64,000 bases of DNA from Panopea generosa. Taxonomy: Eukaryota > Mollusca > Bivalvia > Adapedonta > Hiatellidae. Location: positions 34,877,132 to 34,941,131 of the forward strand of contig CM055894.1 of the NCBI GenBank assembly GCA_029582155.1, in the 5' to 3' direction. The notes under the pieces were generated by a model that searched no databases, was not told the DNA's origin, and worked only from the letters and a program-made list of their open reading frames with translations. Below are positions 25,101-38,265 of this stretch, piece by piece. Positions within the stretch are counted from its first letter, which is position 1. Every line of letters starts with the position of its first letter. A program made the position numbers and the translations under genes.

Positions 25101-26780
25101 TGAAAAGTATTTTGATTTTTTTTCATCATATTCAACTTTTTCTGACTTTGATCTTAAGATAATTCCGTTTAGTTTTGTTTCCTGTATATAGTTAAGCTAT
25201 TTTTTCTTTTGATCCAATTCTTATTTTAATTAATTTTCGTTTTGATTAGAATTATTTCCAATTTTTGATTCATTTTTTTCAATGTCTGAATATAATTGTT
25301 TTTCATTTTTAAATTCTGCTTTTTTTTTTTTGGAAGCATATTTAATGGTTTCATTTCTAATAACACCTTTAAAGATATCCCAAAGAACATTTTGGGTTGC
25401 TTCATTATTTATTGTAGCTATCTCAGTAATGTTTTTTCAAATTATTTCTTGGTAATCTGTTTGTAATAAAAGGCTATTGTTTAATTTAAAGTATCCAGGT
25501 CATCTAGGTTTACGTACTAGGTCAATATAAACTGTAACAATGGAATGATCTGATTTATAACTAGTTTTTATGCCACTAGATGTTATGCAATTTGAAATAT
25601 TATTCGAAATAAGAAAATAATCTAATCGACAAAAGATCGGTGGTGAAGTATTTAAATGCCATGTATATTGACGCTTTGATGGATGCTGCTGTCTCCAAAT
25701 ATCAGATAGAAAATATGTGTCAATTAAAGACGTTAACTTACTTCTACATTTGTAATGAGTATTGGCACGATCATTCTTTTTATCTAACTCAACATCTAGT
25801 ATAATATTAAAATCACCACCTATAATAAAATCGTGTTCTTCGTTTTCTAATATGAAATTGTCTATTTTTTATCACCGATGGATCATCGACATTTGAACAA
25901 TAAATATTTAATATTATGATATTTATTTCGTCAACTTGTATGTGTACTGCTTGTAAACGGCCAACAACTATATTAGTATACGAAATTAATTCAAAAGTGA
26001 AGTTTGGATTAATAAGAATAGATACACCCTCTTTATTACTGATATTTCCACTTACATATATATCACCACCCCATTCTTTTTTCCCAGCTATCGACATGTT
26101 TAGGTGTTGCATGGGTTTGTTGTAAAAGACACATACTAAATGAATGGAATTTGAGCCAAGTAAACACTTGTTCCCGTTTTATTTCGTTCCCAATTCCTCG
26201 GACGTTCGTTGAGCATAGTTTAATATTCATTTTTGTGTTAGATGACAATATTCCTGACATGTAATGGGAAAGCGCAACATTTCAAGTATATTAAAAATAC
26301 GGTTATAAAATCAATATTTCAGTTTTCTAATAGATATATAACTACTTATAATTTGTATTTTAATCAAGTGAATTTGCGATATCAACGTATTTACACCTTT
26401 CATCCTGATGCTTTCGACACGCCTCTCCAATCCTGTGATGTTTACACAGCATTATAACGAAAACTCGCAACACAAACTATGTTGACATATCTATCCGAAA
26501 TTACCTCATGTTGCGATACGCATCGGTAGTCGCGTGATTGCAAGTTGATGTCATTAATTAAAACACATGTTCTTTCAAAGTTTCATGTTTGGTTTTAAAT
26601 TTGTACACACTAGCTGCTAAAACGCTGCGCATGCGCAGAATAGAAATGGTAAACGGTGCGCATGTGCATAAGCACCCTAAACCGTTAATTTCCAAACAAA
26701 CCAACGAACTAACGCATCACAAACGTGGTTGAAACGGTGTTGAAACGTAAAATCTAGGTAATAAAACGGTTCCCGTACTG
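22200..26780 (-). pseudogene. L1/Tx1-like LINE, nearly complete but frameshifted
   Basis: The element reads leftward. An APE-type endonuclease starts near 26230 (KLCSTNVRGIGNEIKREQV), with GGDFN at about 25815-25830 and YKSDHS at about 25540-25555. The RT follows: CKSPGSDGITTEFYK (about 24815-24850), CIKGRYIGENVR (about 24510-24550), QGCPLSPYLF (about 24245-24275), the catalytic FADDATFVTDGS (about 24120-24157), then GGLKMLDLEKFIFSLKASW near 23600 and a C-terminal C-x-C...H...C region near 22800. Frameshifts and stops separate these blocks, so it is dead. The 5' leader (26600-26670) has a TGCGCATGCGCA palindrome that could be its old promoter. The 3' end is taken near the simple repeat at 22275. 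Confidence 0.8.
22275..22365. repeat. GATA/GAGA-rich simple repeat
   Basis: Purine-rich GATAGA and GAGAGA runs; on the minus strand this is a TCTC-rich tail region just 3' of the LINE. Confidence 0.8.
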
Positions 26781-29700
26781 TATATACAAATATGCACATT
26801 TAGTATAAAAGCGTTAATTTTGCAAATGCAGTTTATTTAATGATGGCATACTTTGGGAGTTATTTTGTCTCAAATTTCGCGGTAACATGTATTTTTTTAT
26901 ATTGATTGCCAATAGAATAGGTATTAGAGGGTATTTTGTGAGGTTTTAAGGACATTTTTTCTATACACTATATCAAAATATTAAAAAAACGCTATATTTT
27001 ATTGCAAAATTGAAAAACAATTGACACTGCCGAAATGATTTTGTTTTTAAAAACCCTATACAGTTTTATTTAAGCTTATAATTACCATTTCCATGACAAT
27101 TTTTATTATATGAATGCATCTGTGTATTAGTTTTAATAAAATACTAGATTTAAACTATTTTGAATATTGTTTTTGCATTGCTTGTTAAATCTACATTAAT
27201 TGTGTTCGCCAAATGTCGAGAACGGATATGTATATGAGGAGGTGATACCAAAAGGTAGTTACGGTAACATGTGTTTTATTATTTCTGATATTTAACATAC
27301 ATTAAACTTAAATACTCGAAAGTTTCTTTAACTTCTATCCATAGGAAAAATATGACAACAACTATAGCAATCGTCTTTAAACAAATATAAGACATCTGAA
27401 TAATGGTCTATGTATATTTCCCTACATTTAAGAGTACGTCTTAAAGTTATGGTGCATATATATTTCAAATGCAAAATTATGTACATATATAGTATTTATA
27501 TTGATTAAGAATATTTAAGAAAAGTATAGACAGATATTCATCTTTACTAATGCTACAAGATGTTTGAATGGCTATGTTATGTTTAGAACTGACCCATTGA
27601 CTAGCATTGTCCTATTGATTCGTTTACTAAAGACAGTGCCTGTATTACAAAATGAATATATAATCAATTGACAGGTAAATATTATTTTCAATAATATAGT
27701 TTAGTATTGGTGTTTTACGTTAAACGGAAAAACGGTTATGTTAAGCAGCCTTTCTTGTATATATTATAAAATAGCTACATGTATTTGCTTTTACTGGAGT
27801 CATAGATTTTAATAAGACTTCCTCGGGAATGGCTGTTGTCCCAAAATAATACAACAGTTGGGCAAGACGTTTCAAAGTCATTACATTGGAATAGTTGATG
27901 TAACCATTCACCATGGTGAAGTAAAATTATGCGTATTGTACAGGTATTAACACATTCCAACCATATATACCAACATACATGAACATTATTGTAAAAAAAA
28001 TGAGAAAGGATCAAAACAATTATACAACATATTTAATTGTAATAATTATACACCAACGAGTCAGAGAAAATGGAATGAAATATGTAACTTAACAGATAAT
28101 GAATGGTAAGCAATTCATGAAATGCCCTTTAAAACAACAAAAGATTCATACCTACAGTGTTAACAAGCAGGACTAATACATAGAATTTTGCCAACAAATT
28201 CTTATCTTACACGAATAAAAATAAAATATAATGCTTTGTGCACCTTTTGTGGATTAACATTAGAAACTCTTCAACATATCTTTTGGGAATGTTACAAACC
28301 ACAATAATTGATAACTGAAATAAATACATTACTACTATCAGAGAACATGTATATGGAGTTCAATGAAAAGGATTTCATTTTTGGTTTCACTGGAAGTAAA
28401 TCGCAGGCCAAAAATATCTTGATTCTTGAAATGAAAAGATATATATACTCATGTAAGAATCTAAATAGGAACTTAAGGATACAAGATTTCAAAAAAAGTA
28501 TATCAAATTTATACACAATAAATAATAAAATTGCACTAAAAATATGACTATAGAAACATTTGACCAACATTGGTCACTTGCAAAACTTACAATTAATATT
28601 TAATGAATTTTGGTAGACTTGTACTATGCTATGTTTATTACAACCGATACATCGATTCCTATTCCTTGAATTAGTGATGTTACAAATGCATTAGCCTCAT
28701 ATGCGCCTTCCAAATTCACCCCCTCTCTCCCAAGTTTACCAGAAAACAAATTTACTTTTCCTCCTTTCTTTTTATTATTGTGTTAATGACATTCAGTAAT
28801 ACATAAACACAGACAATACAAATACATATGTACGATATTTATTATATAGTCGAAATATACTAAATTGATTGAGAATGAGAGTGTTGTGTGCGAGTCACCA
28901 TTGATTAATATGTTGATATTGTAGTAAAGCGTGCGGTGTGATGTTCCTCCCCGACCCACAACACACTCATTGACGAGATGAATAAATGAGTTACCATTTG
29001 GAAGCTGAAAAAAAACACAAAAAAAACACACAACATTCCAACTGCCATACAGCAGCAAGATTCAGTGCTAATTATTTAAATATCGGTTGCTTAACAGTGC
29101 AATATACAAATCCTTTTGCGCTCCAAATAATTATATACACAAAGTTAGCTAATCCAATCGCTTTGAGAATACTTCCTGGAAATCAGAAACTATATCAGAA
29201 AGTCAGTTTTTAAAATATATATTCTAACAGGAAGTTTTGTACCGTTAATATAGACCGTGTCAAAACTAGTGATTGGAAAATAACATTTCACAAGTAATGC
29301 ATTAGGCTATATGACACTGGTTTTATTGTCCATAGTATCGTTTGTCAAAACTCTCTTATATGGTGACGATTCAGTACATTAAGGGTTCTTGGACAATTAC
29401 ATAACATAAAACAGACAAGCTTCTGACACGAACTGAACTCACATCAGATTAAACAACCATTACTGCAACAATGATTGCTTGGTAACATCATAGTACATAA
29501 TTTAGACTAAGCTATATTTCCTTGCCTATTTCAGTAAAGGCACTCGTGTAAGTGCTTTTTCATAATTTAATACATTGGAGAGCAGGTAAAGCAACACAAA
29601 TATATTCATGAAATTCATATACAACATCAAGTACAGGTACAAGTGCAAAGAGGTACCATTCCGTAAACATGATTCCGAGTAGTTCGATGACCGAAACTGA

Positions 29701-30350
29701 TACACACGGAACAAATGTTGTTTCATGTGATTGAGTTATTTCTCATTACTAGTTTGTACTATGCATGCAAAGTGTTCAGAATCATTATTAAGTCTGCCTT
29801 CGTATATCATGATTTAAGTTAGCTATCCCACTTCTTTGTTCAAGTGCGACTGGTTTAGAGTGGAACAATTTTTTATTGATATTCTTTGTAAACTTGTGAA
29901 TGTGCTTTTGGAAACATAATAGCGTTGCGATTAGCATTGGTAATCACCTGAAGTTATTTATAGCATAAAAACATGCCACAATTACACCCCTAGTCAACAT
30001 AGTGTAACCATTAATCAGGGTATTCGAAACATCACAGTAGTTCAACCATCGGAATAAATATCTGACTGTGTCTAAACAAAATATATTTTCAATTCATATT
30101 TTTAAATCGATCAAAAACATTCTTCAATGCAGATTATTCTTCCATTACATGAAGTTCATAATAATTGTGTCATATTCACTGTTTGTTTGCCGCAACTGTG
30201 CTTTCGATTCATTCGGTACTATGACCTCTATCATTATTTGCACTTGCTTTGTTATGGCATCAGCAAAATCCTGATTAAATGGGAATCATATCTAAGTTGT
30301 ACATCGATAGAAACATGTATGCAGTAAAAGTAGTCCAGCTTTGTTTAGTC
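26781..30350 (+). repeat. Segmental duplication unit Y3
   Basis: Aligns with Y1 from about 380 onward but lacks the exon-A end, which is replaced by the large LINE. It also lacks the jockey/CR1-like LINE: the sequence runs CACTTCTTTGTTCAAGTGCG at 29830, giving the empty site for the insertions at 2271, 10782 and 43688. No exon is seen. Confidence 0.75.
27962..29032 (+). pseudogene. L1/Tx1-like LINE 3' fragment with 10-bp target duplication
   Basis: ACATTCCAAC flanks the insertion on both sides (27952-27961 and 29033-29042). The frame reads WKAIHEMPFKTTKDSYLQ, then RILPTNSYL, LCTFCGLTLETLQHIFWEC (zinc-knuckle-like), and a C-terminal stretch at 28308-28547 ending NNKIALKI. One stop interrupts it near 28163. 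The 3' UTR ends in an A-rich tail at 29008-29032. It is 5'-truncated. Confidence 0.8.
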
Positions 30351-30921
30351 TAGCGATGTGTTGCTGTTTTTGGAATTGTTCACCCTAATATGTAAAAAAA
30401 GACGAGACACCGCGATTTTAACACGTCACCATTCGACTGAAAACGGAACTATTCATACTACATACATTACTATTAATACTACATACATAACTGTTTATGC
30501 TTCATACATAACTATGGGGATACTGTTGCAAAGCAGACTGTATTGGGGAAAACATCATTGATATCACATGCACCAACGCATACATATATAATACAATCCT
30601 TGATACTATAATAATAGTGCATTAATGAAGTCATAAGGTATCATATGATACTGAATGAGTGTTTAATTCTAGGATCAACAATGTTTTGGTCGTAATTTTG
30701 ATCGTTAATCATTGATATGTGTTGTATTCGCAACTATATCACATTAGTTAAAGGCATTATTGTCATTGTGGCGTTAAAATCAATTTAAATATCTTTGTCT
30801 TTTTGGCGTTAAATCAAACTGAATTATGTGCTTGCGCGAGTATATGTCGGTTCGTATCTATGTCTATTTTACATGATGTTGCTCTTATAACCTTTTACAT
30901 TGTCGTATTTTTATTGCTCAG

Positions 30922-30993
30922 AGCCTGTGGACCAATCACTGAGTTTCCCGTCTATAAAATATATCATACGATCTCCGGAAGAGAGTTGCAGCA
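30922..30993 (+). CDS. Candidate cassette exon D2 (24 codons)
   Basis: Acceptor TTTTTATTGCTCAG ends at 30921; donor GTACGT at 30994. The 72 bases are phase 1-1 and read E-P-V-D-Q-SLSFPSIKYIIRSPEESCS. Only the E-x-x-D start resembles D1 and D4, yet the flanking intron on both sides is clearly homologous to theirs. So the exon has changed much more than its surroundings, or has been replaced. No domain is recognised. Confidence 0.45.
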
Positions 30994-31633
30994 GTACGTA
31001 ATTAAAAATTATTTTGTCAGATAATCACGCCCACCTGTGCCTATGATTTCTGGCGGTGTGTCTGCATATCTCATACAGGCATAGTTAAACGAATCATCAG
31101 ATATCTGAATAATGGCCAATGTCTGTTTAACCTTCATTCATATAACATATATATTCATGGCTACATGATCGCAACGCCGAATGAATTGTTGGAGTGAATG
31201 TTATCACCTGCGACAATACTTAAATATATACATGTTTGTAATATTACAGCCATATACTCTCGTATACTGACAGTGTACAATTAAAGGCGTAAGATATCAC
31301 CCGAGACTGATATGTGTTTCTGAATATGTGTTGATAAATTGACGATATTTAAGTAAACAACACATTTTATTGACTTGATCGTGGTATATATTATAAAACA
31401 CCGTCACGTGGCCAGTGGGTGGAGCGATAAGTTTTCTTGAGACGGCGCTTAAACGGTGAAACTCTGAATTCAGAACATCAGAGTAGATTACAGAATGGAT
31501 AGGGATATAACCGAATGCATATTCTTGTTTCTTTCGATTTGAAAATCAAGTAAGTAGAATACCAATGAAGATAGACATGTGAGCCATTTTCGTTTCAGTG
31601 AATATCGTTGAAAGAAATCAATAACTATTTTCA

Positions 31634-32773
31634 GCCAAGATACATACTTACAATGATTCCAGTATAGATTTAACCACAGAATTTTAGGAACAAATTATTC
31701 AATTAAAGAAATGAACATTTCCAAAATTGTAGTTTTTGTGATAAATATGTAGAAACCATTAAACATATTTTCTATGATTGTGAAATATCACAGACTTTTT
31801 GGCCAAACCTATCAATTTTCATCAAAAATAAAAGTACTAATGTAATAACTAATTGGTCAGTTTCAGATATAATAATAGGGAATAATAATTATGATTTAAT
31901 ACTAAATACAATTTTGATACTGGGATAATACCACATATTCTATCAAAACCAATAAAGGTAGAACAATATTGTGCCAAATGTAAAGATAACATAAAATGAG
32001 TACAACATTGAAAAATATGTAGCCTTTAAACTTAACTAAAAGATTTGCACTTGAACACAATTTGGAATCATTACATCAGCATAATTTCTGAAACCCTCTT
32101 GTTGTACCAATATTCTACTATATTGACAAAAAATATTATGTGTACTATTGTTACAATGAATTGTTTGAGTAAGTATGTACATTTGTAGATATATATACAT
32201 ATTATTAGTATATATTTTGATACGAGTGTCTGTGATGCCCTTCATTTTTTCTTCTGTTGCCTATGTAAAACAATGGGTTTTTTGGTGCTTTTAACAATAT
32301 ACTGTAAATAACATGTCAATTTTTCTGCCTACACCTGAAACAAACACATTTTAAATCATCATGAGGGTATGAAAATGTGTTTTAATTTTTCGCAAAACCT
32401 TGTTTATTTGTTTCTTTTCTTTGTTACAAATATCATCTGTAGAGATAATGTATATAAAAAGATCGTCTCTCTAAATTTTGCATGGAGACAGAAAGAATTT
32501 TTAGAAATATTGTTTCCAAAGGAAAACATACATGCAGCATAATGAGAGTAGAAAAAAAACACTAATTAGTAATGAATTGTTAAATAAAAAGAACAAATGT
32601 TATTATACATTATTACTTCAAAATTTATATCTATGCCATATGATGTAATTTTGTAAGGTGTATAGAGGGGTTGCCTACCCAAACCCTAATACATCTATTA
32701 CGGGGTGATTAAATGGATCACCTTTTGGTGGTTGAAATTAAGAAAATTCATAACACATAAATCAATAAATAAA
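31634..32773 (+). pseudogene. L1/Tx1-like LINE 3' fragment in Z2
   Basis: Same insertion site and same element as at 20679, but longer. Zinc-knuckle-like pieces (CSFCDKYVETIKHIFYDCE) are visible near 31730-31790. The 3' UTR holds a small hairpin GGTGATTAAATGGATCACC at 32704 and a tail with AATAAATAAAT. TATTTTCA flanks it at 31626 and 32774. Confidence 0.7.
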
Positions 32774-32844
32774 TATTTTCAATTTGAATATATTTAGTCG
32801 TAGTATAAATAACTATTAATGTATTTTTCTCAGATTTTGCTCAG

Positions 32845-32883
32845 ATTCTGTCATAAAATACAAAGAGGAAATTAGTAATGCTG
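32845..32883 (+). CDS. Weak candidate exon C4
   Basis: TTTTGCTCAG acceptor, 39 open bases (S-V-I-K-Y-K-E-E-I-S-N-A), donor GTTTAC. The EEISNAG end resembles KEISNGG of the exon at 55637. Confidence 0.28.
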
Positions 32884-33430
32884 GTTTACTCTTTTCTTGA
32901 ACACATAAACTACATGTATACGTAATATGTATATAATCTAGTTAATTTATTCACATAACGTTGCATTTGTTTATTAAAAGTTATATTTCTTATTGTACAC
33001 GCATTGTTATATTGTAAAAAATTCCTTCTAAAATCTTTAAGCTTGTATATATAGACGGTAGTGTTTTCAGGCAGACACATCGGATCCACAATCGTTTGGT
33101 CGTAATTGGATCGTTAATCAATGATATGTGTTGTTTGTTCAATCAATATAACCTTAGTTATATACATGATACAGTTATCATAGCGTTGAAATAGAATTAA
33201 TTTGATGAATAGTTACAGTTATAAACAGTTGTTAACGACTATCGGCGTTCCATATCTGGCTACCTATCTGCACATGTCTATATGTCTAACTGTCTGTCTT
33301 GTATCTCTTCCTGATGCCACACATAATACGCACCATGCATTCTCTGTTTCTTTGTGCGAACATATGTCGGTGCATATCTGTCTGTATTATACATGATGTC
33401 GTCTTATAAATGTTTATATTGTTCTGTACT

Positions 33431-33440
33431 TGTTACTAAG
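33431..33440 (+). other. Exon-less junction (A/B exon missing)
   Basis: The sequence runs TTGTTACT|AAGTAAGTTATTAAA. The left half is the usual acceptor tract minus its CAG and the right half is the usual donor and following intron. The exon is therefore missing almost exactly from acceptor to donor, while both flanks are kept. Confidence 0.55.
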
Positions 33441-36182
33441 TAAGTTATTAAAATTACTATGTCTGATTGTCACGCCCATCTGCATGTTTGACTGTGTATC
33501 TGTATATCTGATTCAGATATAGATAAACACATTATCAGATATCTGAATAATGGTCCATGTCTATTTTTCTACATTTAGAAGTATGTCTCAAAAATGTATA
33601 TAGCATTACTATTGACTTAGCATATAAAAGAAAAGTGTCGATGAATGTTGATCATTACAAATGTCATTAGATGTTTGAATGTCTTTTTTATGTTTAGAAC
33701 TGACCTTTTGGCTGGCATTGTCTGAGTCGATGTCATATTGATTCGTTTACTAAAGAAGGTGCATATATTACATAATAAATATATTTTTTTAATAATATAG
33801 TTGAGGATCAATTTGTTCAGTAGCCATTTTTGTATTTATTATAAAACAGCTTTTTGCTTTCACTGGAGTCACTTATCATAATAAGACTTCCTCAGGAATG
33901 GCTACTGACTCAAAACACACACGAGTTGGGTGAGACGATTCAACATTATAACAATGGAATAGTTGATGTAACCATTTACCATGATGAAGCAAAAATGTGT
34001 GTATTGTGCAGGTATTAACATATTCAAACTGCCAAATTGCCATACAACAGCACGCTTCAGTGCTTATCATTAACTTAACATCTATGTGCGCTCCAAATGA
34101 TTGTGTACCCATAGAGTAAGCTAAATCAATTGCTTTAAGAGTATTTCCTGGAAATCAGAAACTGTTGCAGAAAGTTATTTTTAAAATACGAATTCCAGCA
34201 GGAAGTTTTGTGCCGTTAATAAAAACGCATCAAAACTGGTGATTGCAAATTATCACGGCAATATTTTTTTTCATACTACAAGGCGTACACACACATTGTG
34301 ATATTGTTTAAATGTCCATCTAAAAAATGTATGTATGTAAACATAGACAGTAGCGTTTGCAGGCAGACACATCGGATCCACAATCGTTCGGTTGTGATTT
34401 CGATCGTTAATCAATGAGATGTGTTCATTATGTAATCTGTATCACCCTAGTTATTTACATATATTATTGATGTAGTTATCGTGGCGTTAGATAAAATTAA
34501 TTTGATAAATAGTTACAGTTATACGTAGTACTTGTTCTGTGTGAAGATTGGTGTTGTTAGCGGCTCGATCTCGGCGTTTATCGGCGTTTATCGTCTGGCT
34601 TCCTATCCGTATATGTCTATATGTCCACCTATCTGTCTTGTGTCTCTCGCTGATGCAACATATACTACTCATGCATTATATGTGTCCTCGTGTGTACATA
34701 TATCGGTTTGTATCTGTCTCTATTTTGCATAATGTTATAAATCAGTGAATTGCTTTCGCTGGATTCGTTGATTATAATAAGATTTCCTCGGGAATGGCCA
34801 CTGACCCCTAACACACAACAGTTGGGTGAGACGATTCAATGTCATTACATTGGAATAGTTGATGTAACCATTCATCATGATGAAGTAAAATGTGTGTATT
34901 GTACAGGTATTAACACATTCAAACTGACATACAACAGCAAGGTTCAGTGCTAATTATCATCGGTTGCTTTACAGTGCGATAAACAACTCTCTGTGCGCTC
35001 CAAATGATTATATACACAAACAGTTAGCTAAATCAATCACGTAGAGAATATATCCTGGAAAAAATAAACTATTGCAGAAAGTCATTTTTAAAAATACATC
35101 TTCCAACAGGTAGTTGTGTACCGTTAATAAAGAACGCGTCACAACTAGTGATGGACAGTAACACTTCATACGTGATGCATTAGGCTATTTGGCACTGGTT
35201 TCATTGTCCACATCATCGTTTGGCAACACTCTCTTAAATGGTGACGATGCAGAACCCTTAAGGTTATTCAGGACAAATACTATACATAAAACAGACAAGC
35301 CTTCGACAAGAACTGATCACGTATCACATCAGCCACCAATATTACAACAATGCTTGCTTGGTAACATCAGAATACTTGATTTAGGCTAAGATATGTTTCC
35401 ATGTCTATTCCAGTAAATCGATTTATATGCTATTACATAATTTCAAACAATGGAGTGCGGTTTAGCAACACAAATATATTCATTAAATTCTTATACACCA
35501 TCAGGATTATGTACAAAACAACGAGAGGTACAGTTCCGAAAAGATGTTTCTAAAGTTAAGTGACCATTACTCATACACACAGAAAATTGTTGTTTCGTGT
35601 GATTGAGTTATGACTGATCATTAGTATGTGCTATGCATACAAAATGTTCAGAATCATTATTTAGATTACTTTCATACATCATAATTTGAGCTAGTATATC
35701 CACTGCTTTGCTCGAAAGTAAATGGTTTACAGTGGAACATTTATTAATTTACTGTTTTTGTAAACTTGTAATTAAAATGTGTTTCGTGACCTCTATCATC
35801 CATTGCACTACGTAGTATTCAAATATTTTATACAATTGGATTTAATGTACATCTTAATCTAATTAAATTTAGAAGCTCGAAAAATAACTAGAATCTACAC
35901 ATTTGTGGGGTTATATCTTAGGGTATCATAAGACTCAGAAACTGAATGAGTGTTTGGTTCTAGGATCCACAATCGTTCGCTCGTAATTTCTATTGTTAAT
36001 CCATGATATATGTTGTTTGTTGCATCTATATCACCTTAGTTTAAGGTATTATTAACAAGTCATTTTGACGTTAAAATCAATTTAATTATGTACTTGTGCG
36101 AGTATATGTCGGTTTGTATATTTCTCTATTTTACATGATGTGCTCTTATAACTGTTCATATTGTCGTATATTCATTTCTCAG

Positions 36183-36278
36183 ACCCTACGGATGAACCTA
36201 CGGATGAACCAAATACGCGTTTAACGAGTTTAGGAGCGCGTGTAGAGATTGAAGATATTCGACATGAGAGTGACAACA
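36183..36278 (+). CDS. Candidate cassette exon D3 (32 codons)
   Basis: Acceptor TTCATTTCTCAG ends at 36182; donor GTAAGT at 36279, the best donor of the D family. The 96 bases are phase 1-1. It reads D-PTDEPTDEPNTRL, then TSLGARVEIEDI, then RHESDN. The last residues match D1 and D4 (R-x-ESDN). A 12-base direct repeat (CCTACGGATGAA twice) makes the PTDEPTDE stretch and adds four codons in frame. Unlike the basic D1 and D4, this version is acidic. No family is recognised. Confidence 0.55.
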
Positions 36279-37253
36279 GTAAGTTATCAAGAATAATTTT
36301 GTCACGTCCATATGCGGCTATGCTTTCTTGACAGTGTGTCTGCATATCTGATTCAGACATGGTTAAACGAATTATCAAACATCTTAATAATGGTCAATGT
36401 CTTTTTCCTTGCATTCATATTGCATATATACTCATGGTTATATTATCACAAAGCCAAATGAATTGTTTGAAATGAATACCACTTGTGACAACACTTACGT
36501 TCACTCGTATACTGACAGTGTATAATTTACAGTGTATAATTGAAGTCTTCAGATACTGAATATGTGATTGATTACATGATATTACATTCGTCTTAATGCT
36601 CTCAAACAAACATTACTGATTTCACAGATGATCACTGTATTCATATACATGATGAATATTATGTTGCTATTTTACCATATATATTTATTCTTTTAAAACA
36701 AAAGGCAATACTGTAACTTTACGTGAATGTCTATGTAACTGACGTTAGGTCATGTGAACATCAATCTAGTATCAAGCATACAGTGCACACGTGCATATTT
36801 GTGGGCATGATTGGTTATTTATTTTCAAGGTTGGTTAAAATTTGTTAAACTAAGTTTCAAGTTACAGTTCTTCTACAGTATTGCGGCAATACACCGAATA
36901 CAATAGAAATTCAATATTAGAGCCGAATCACGGAAGAAACACGGAAGACGTGAAATTAATTAGGTTGATTTGACTTGAAGTCGGAACGAGGCCGAAATAT
37001 AAAGAATATATCTAAAATGAAAACAATTCTGCTATGAAGAAACTCACAACAAAAATGAAATGTTGTTTTTGTAAATGGCGTCTAATTTCAATGTCCTCAG
37101 TACTTCTAAACTCGCGTTTCTATGGTGATTTTTGCATGAACCTAATGTTGAATGAAAATTGATTTGATGTTTTATGACATTTTAAATTGTGTCGATCCAT
37201 CCATTTATACCAATGCATGTGACGCCTTAAATACGAACATGACCCGGTCGTCT

Positions 37254-37500
37254 TATTACTTTAGGGACATACCTCGAGCATTATTATTCCAATCATAAAT
37301 ACAATGCGTTAATAAATTAAACTCAATTTTTTATGTTCATAACAGAATGATGTAAGCGTACGTGAGTTAAATTACGGTCTTCGTAATACTTTTAGGATAT
37401 ATTTCGAACATTATTATTCCAATCATAGATACAATGCGTTAAGAAATTAAATTCTTGTTTATATTCATAACAGAATGATGTAAGCGTACATGAGTTTGAT
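37254..37500. repeat. Two-copy tandem repeat, period about 130
   Basis: ATTATTATTCCAATCAT...ACAATGCGTTAANAAATTAAA...CATAACAGAATGATGTAAGCGTAC occurs twice, diverged by several bases. Confidence 0.7.
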
Positions 37501-38149
37501 TAAACACCATGTTGAAAATAGACCATTCCTTTAGCTCTTCCTAATTATAGTTTAATATAAAAAAGTTTAACATAGTATAAATAATACTTTCATATAACCT
37601 GTGACCATTATAATGAGATATTCGACAGAAATATCTTCCAGAGATTAAACTTTATATACATATTTATGTATTAGTTAAAGGATTATGATATAATATATAT
37701 TTCCATTCATATCTTATAGCAATATTGTATCAAACTCTTTACAATATAATCAAAAATAAATTTAAAAAACAAAATCAAATAAACAATAGTGTATATTCAT
37801 ACGCATAAATAGTAACATACATTTACGAACTGTCTTGCTATATGTAATATATAGCTACACTGCTTAAACAAAATAATGATTTGAATATGGTCATTATAAA
37901 AATAACTATATAACATTTATTTTGAAGAGACATGTTGTATCCAAGCTAAAGTGATAACATTGTATTGTGTCGTTGGAAGAGGTCGTACGAAATAAAATAA
38001 CTTCATAGAATTAAATTAAAATTTAAACTTCATTTGACAACCAATAGAATCGCTTCAATTTTCAATTGGTGTCGCTCTTATTTGTTAAAACAGCATACAA
38101 AATAATTTAGTTGTTAAGACGTTCATTCTAAGAATTAAGTATACAGCCA

Positions 38150-38265
38150 TCACTGCGCATGCGTGAATGACACTGCTCACACTCCGCCCTTGATTCAATT
38201 CTGAACGAGTCATGTACAAACGACAAATCCCGCACGAGCTATTATTAAAAACAACCATAGCAACG
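38150..38265. promoter_or_regulatory. Promoter-like patch (NRF1-like and RFX X-box-like motifs)
   Basis: GCGCATGCG at 38155-38163 resembles the NRF1 palindrome, CCGCCC follows near 38185, and AACCATAGCAACG at 38252-38264 resembles an RFX X-box half site. CpG is locally more frequent than around it. A short ATG frame (MAKLLDVRVMSGGTIGHV) begins at 38519 just before a possible GTATAC donor, but this is weak. No TATA box is evident. Confidence 0.25.

Larger units (their letters stand above)
30351..33050 (+). repeat. Segmental duplication unit Z2
   Basis: Aligns with Z1 and Z3: exon D2, then a shortened intron in which the SINE is reduced to a remnant near 31437, then a Tx1-like LINE and weak exon C4. 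Between 30351 and 30920 I see only intron-like sequence related to 13400-14020. Confidence 0.7.
33051..36560 (+). repeat. Rearranged units with two lost exons and exon D3
   Basis: Two consecutive half-units, at 33051-34260 and 34300-35700, each start with the intron sequence that normally leads to an A or B exon (GTTAATCAATGA, CG-rich element, pyrimidine tract), but neither contains the exon. A D-type unit follows from 35800. The GGAATAGTTGATGTAAC block occurs twice, near 33955 and 34850. Confidence 0.65.
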
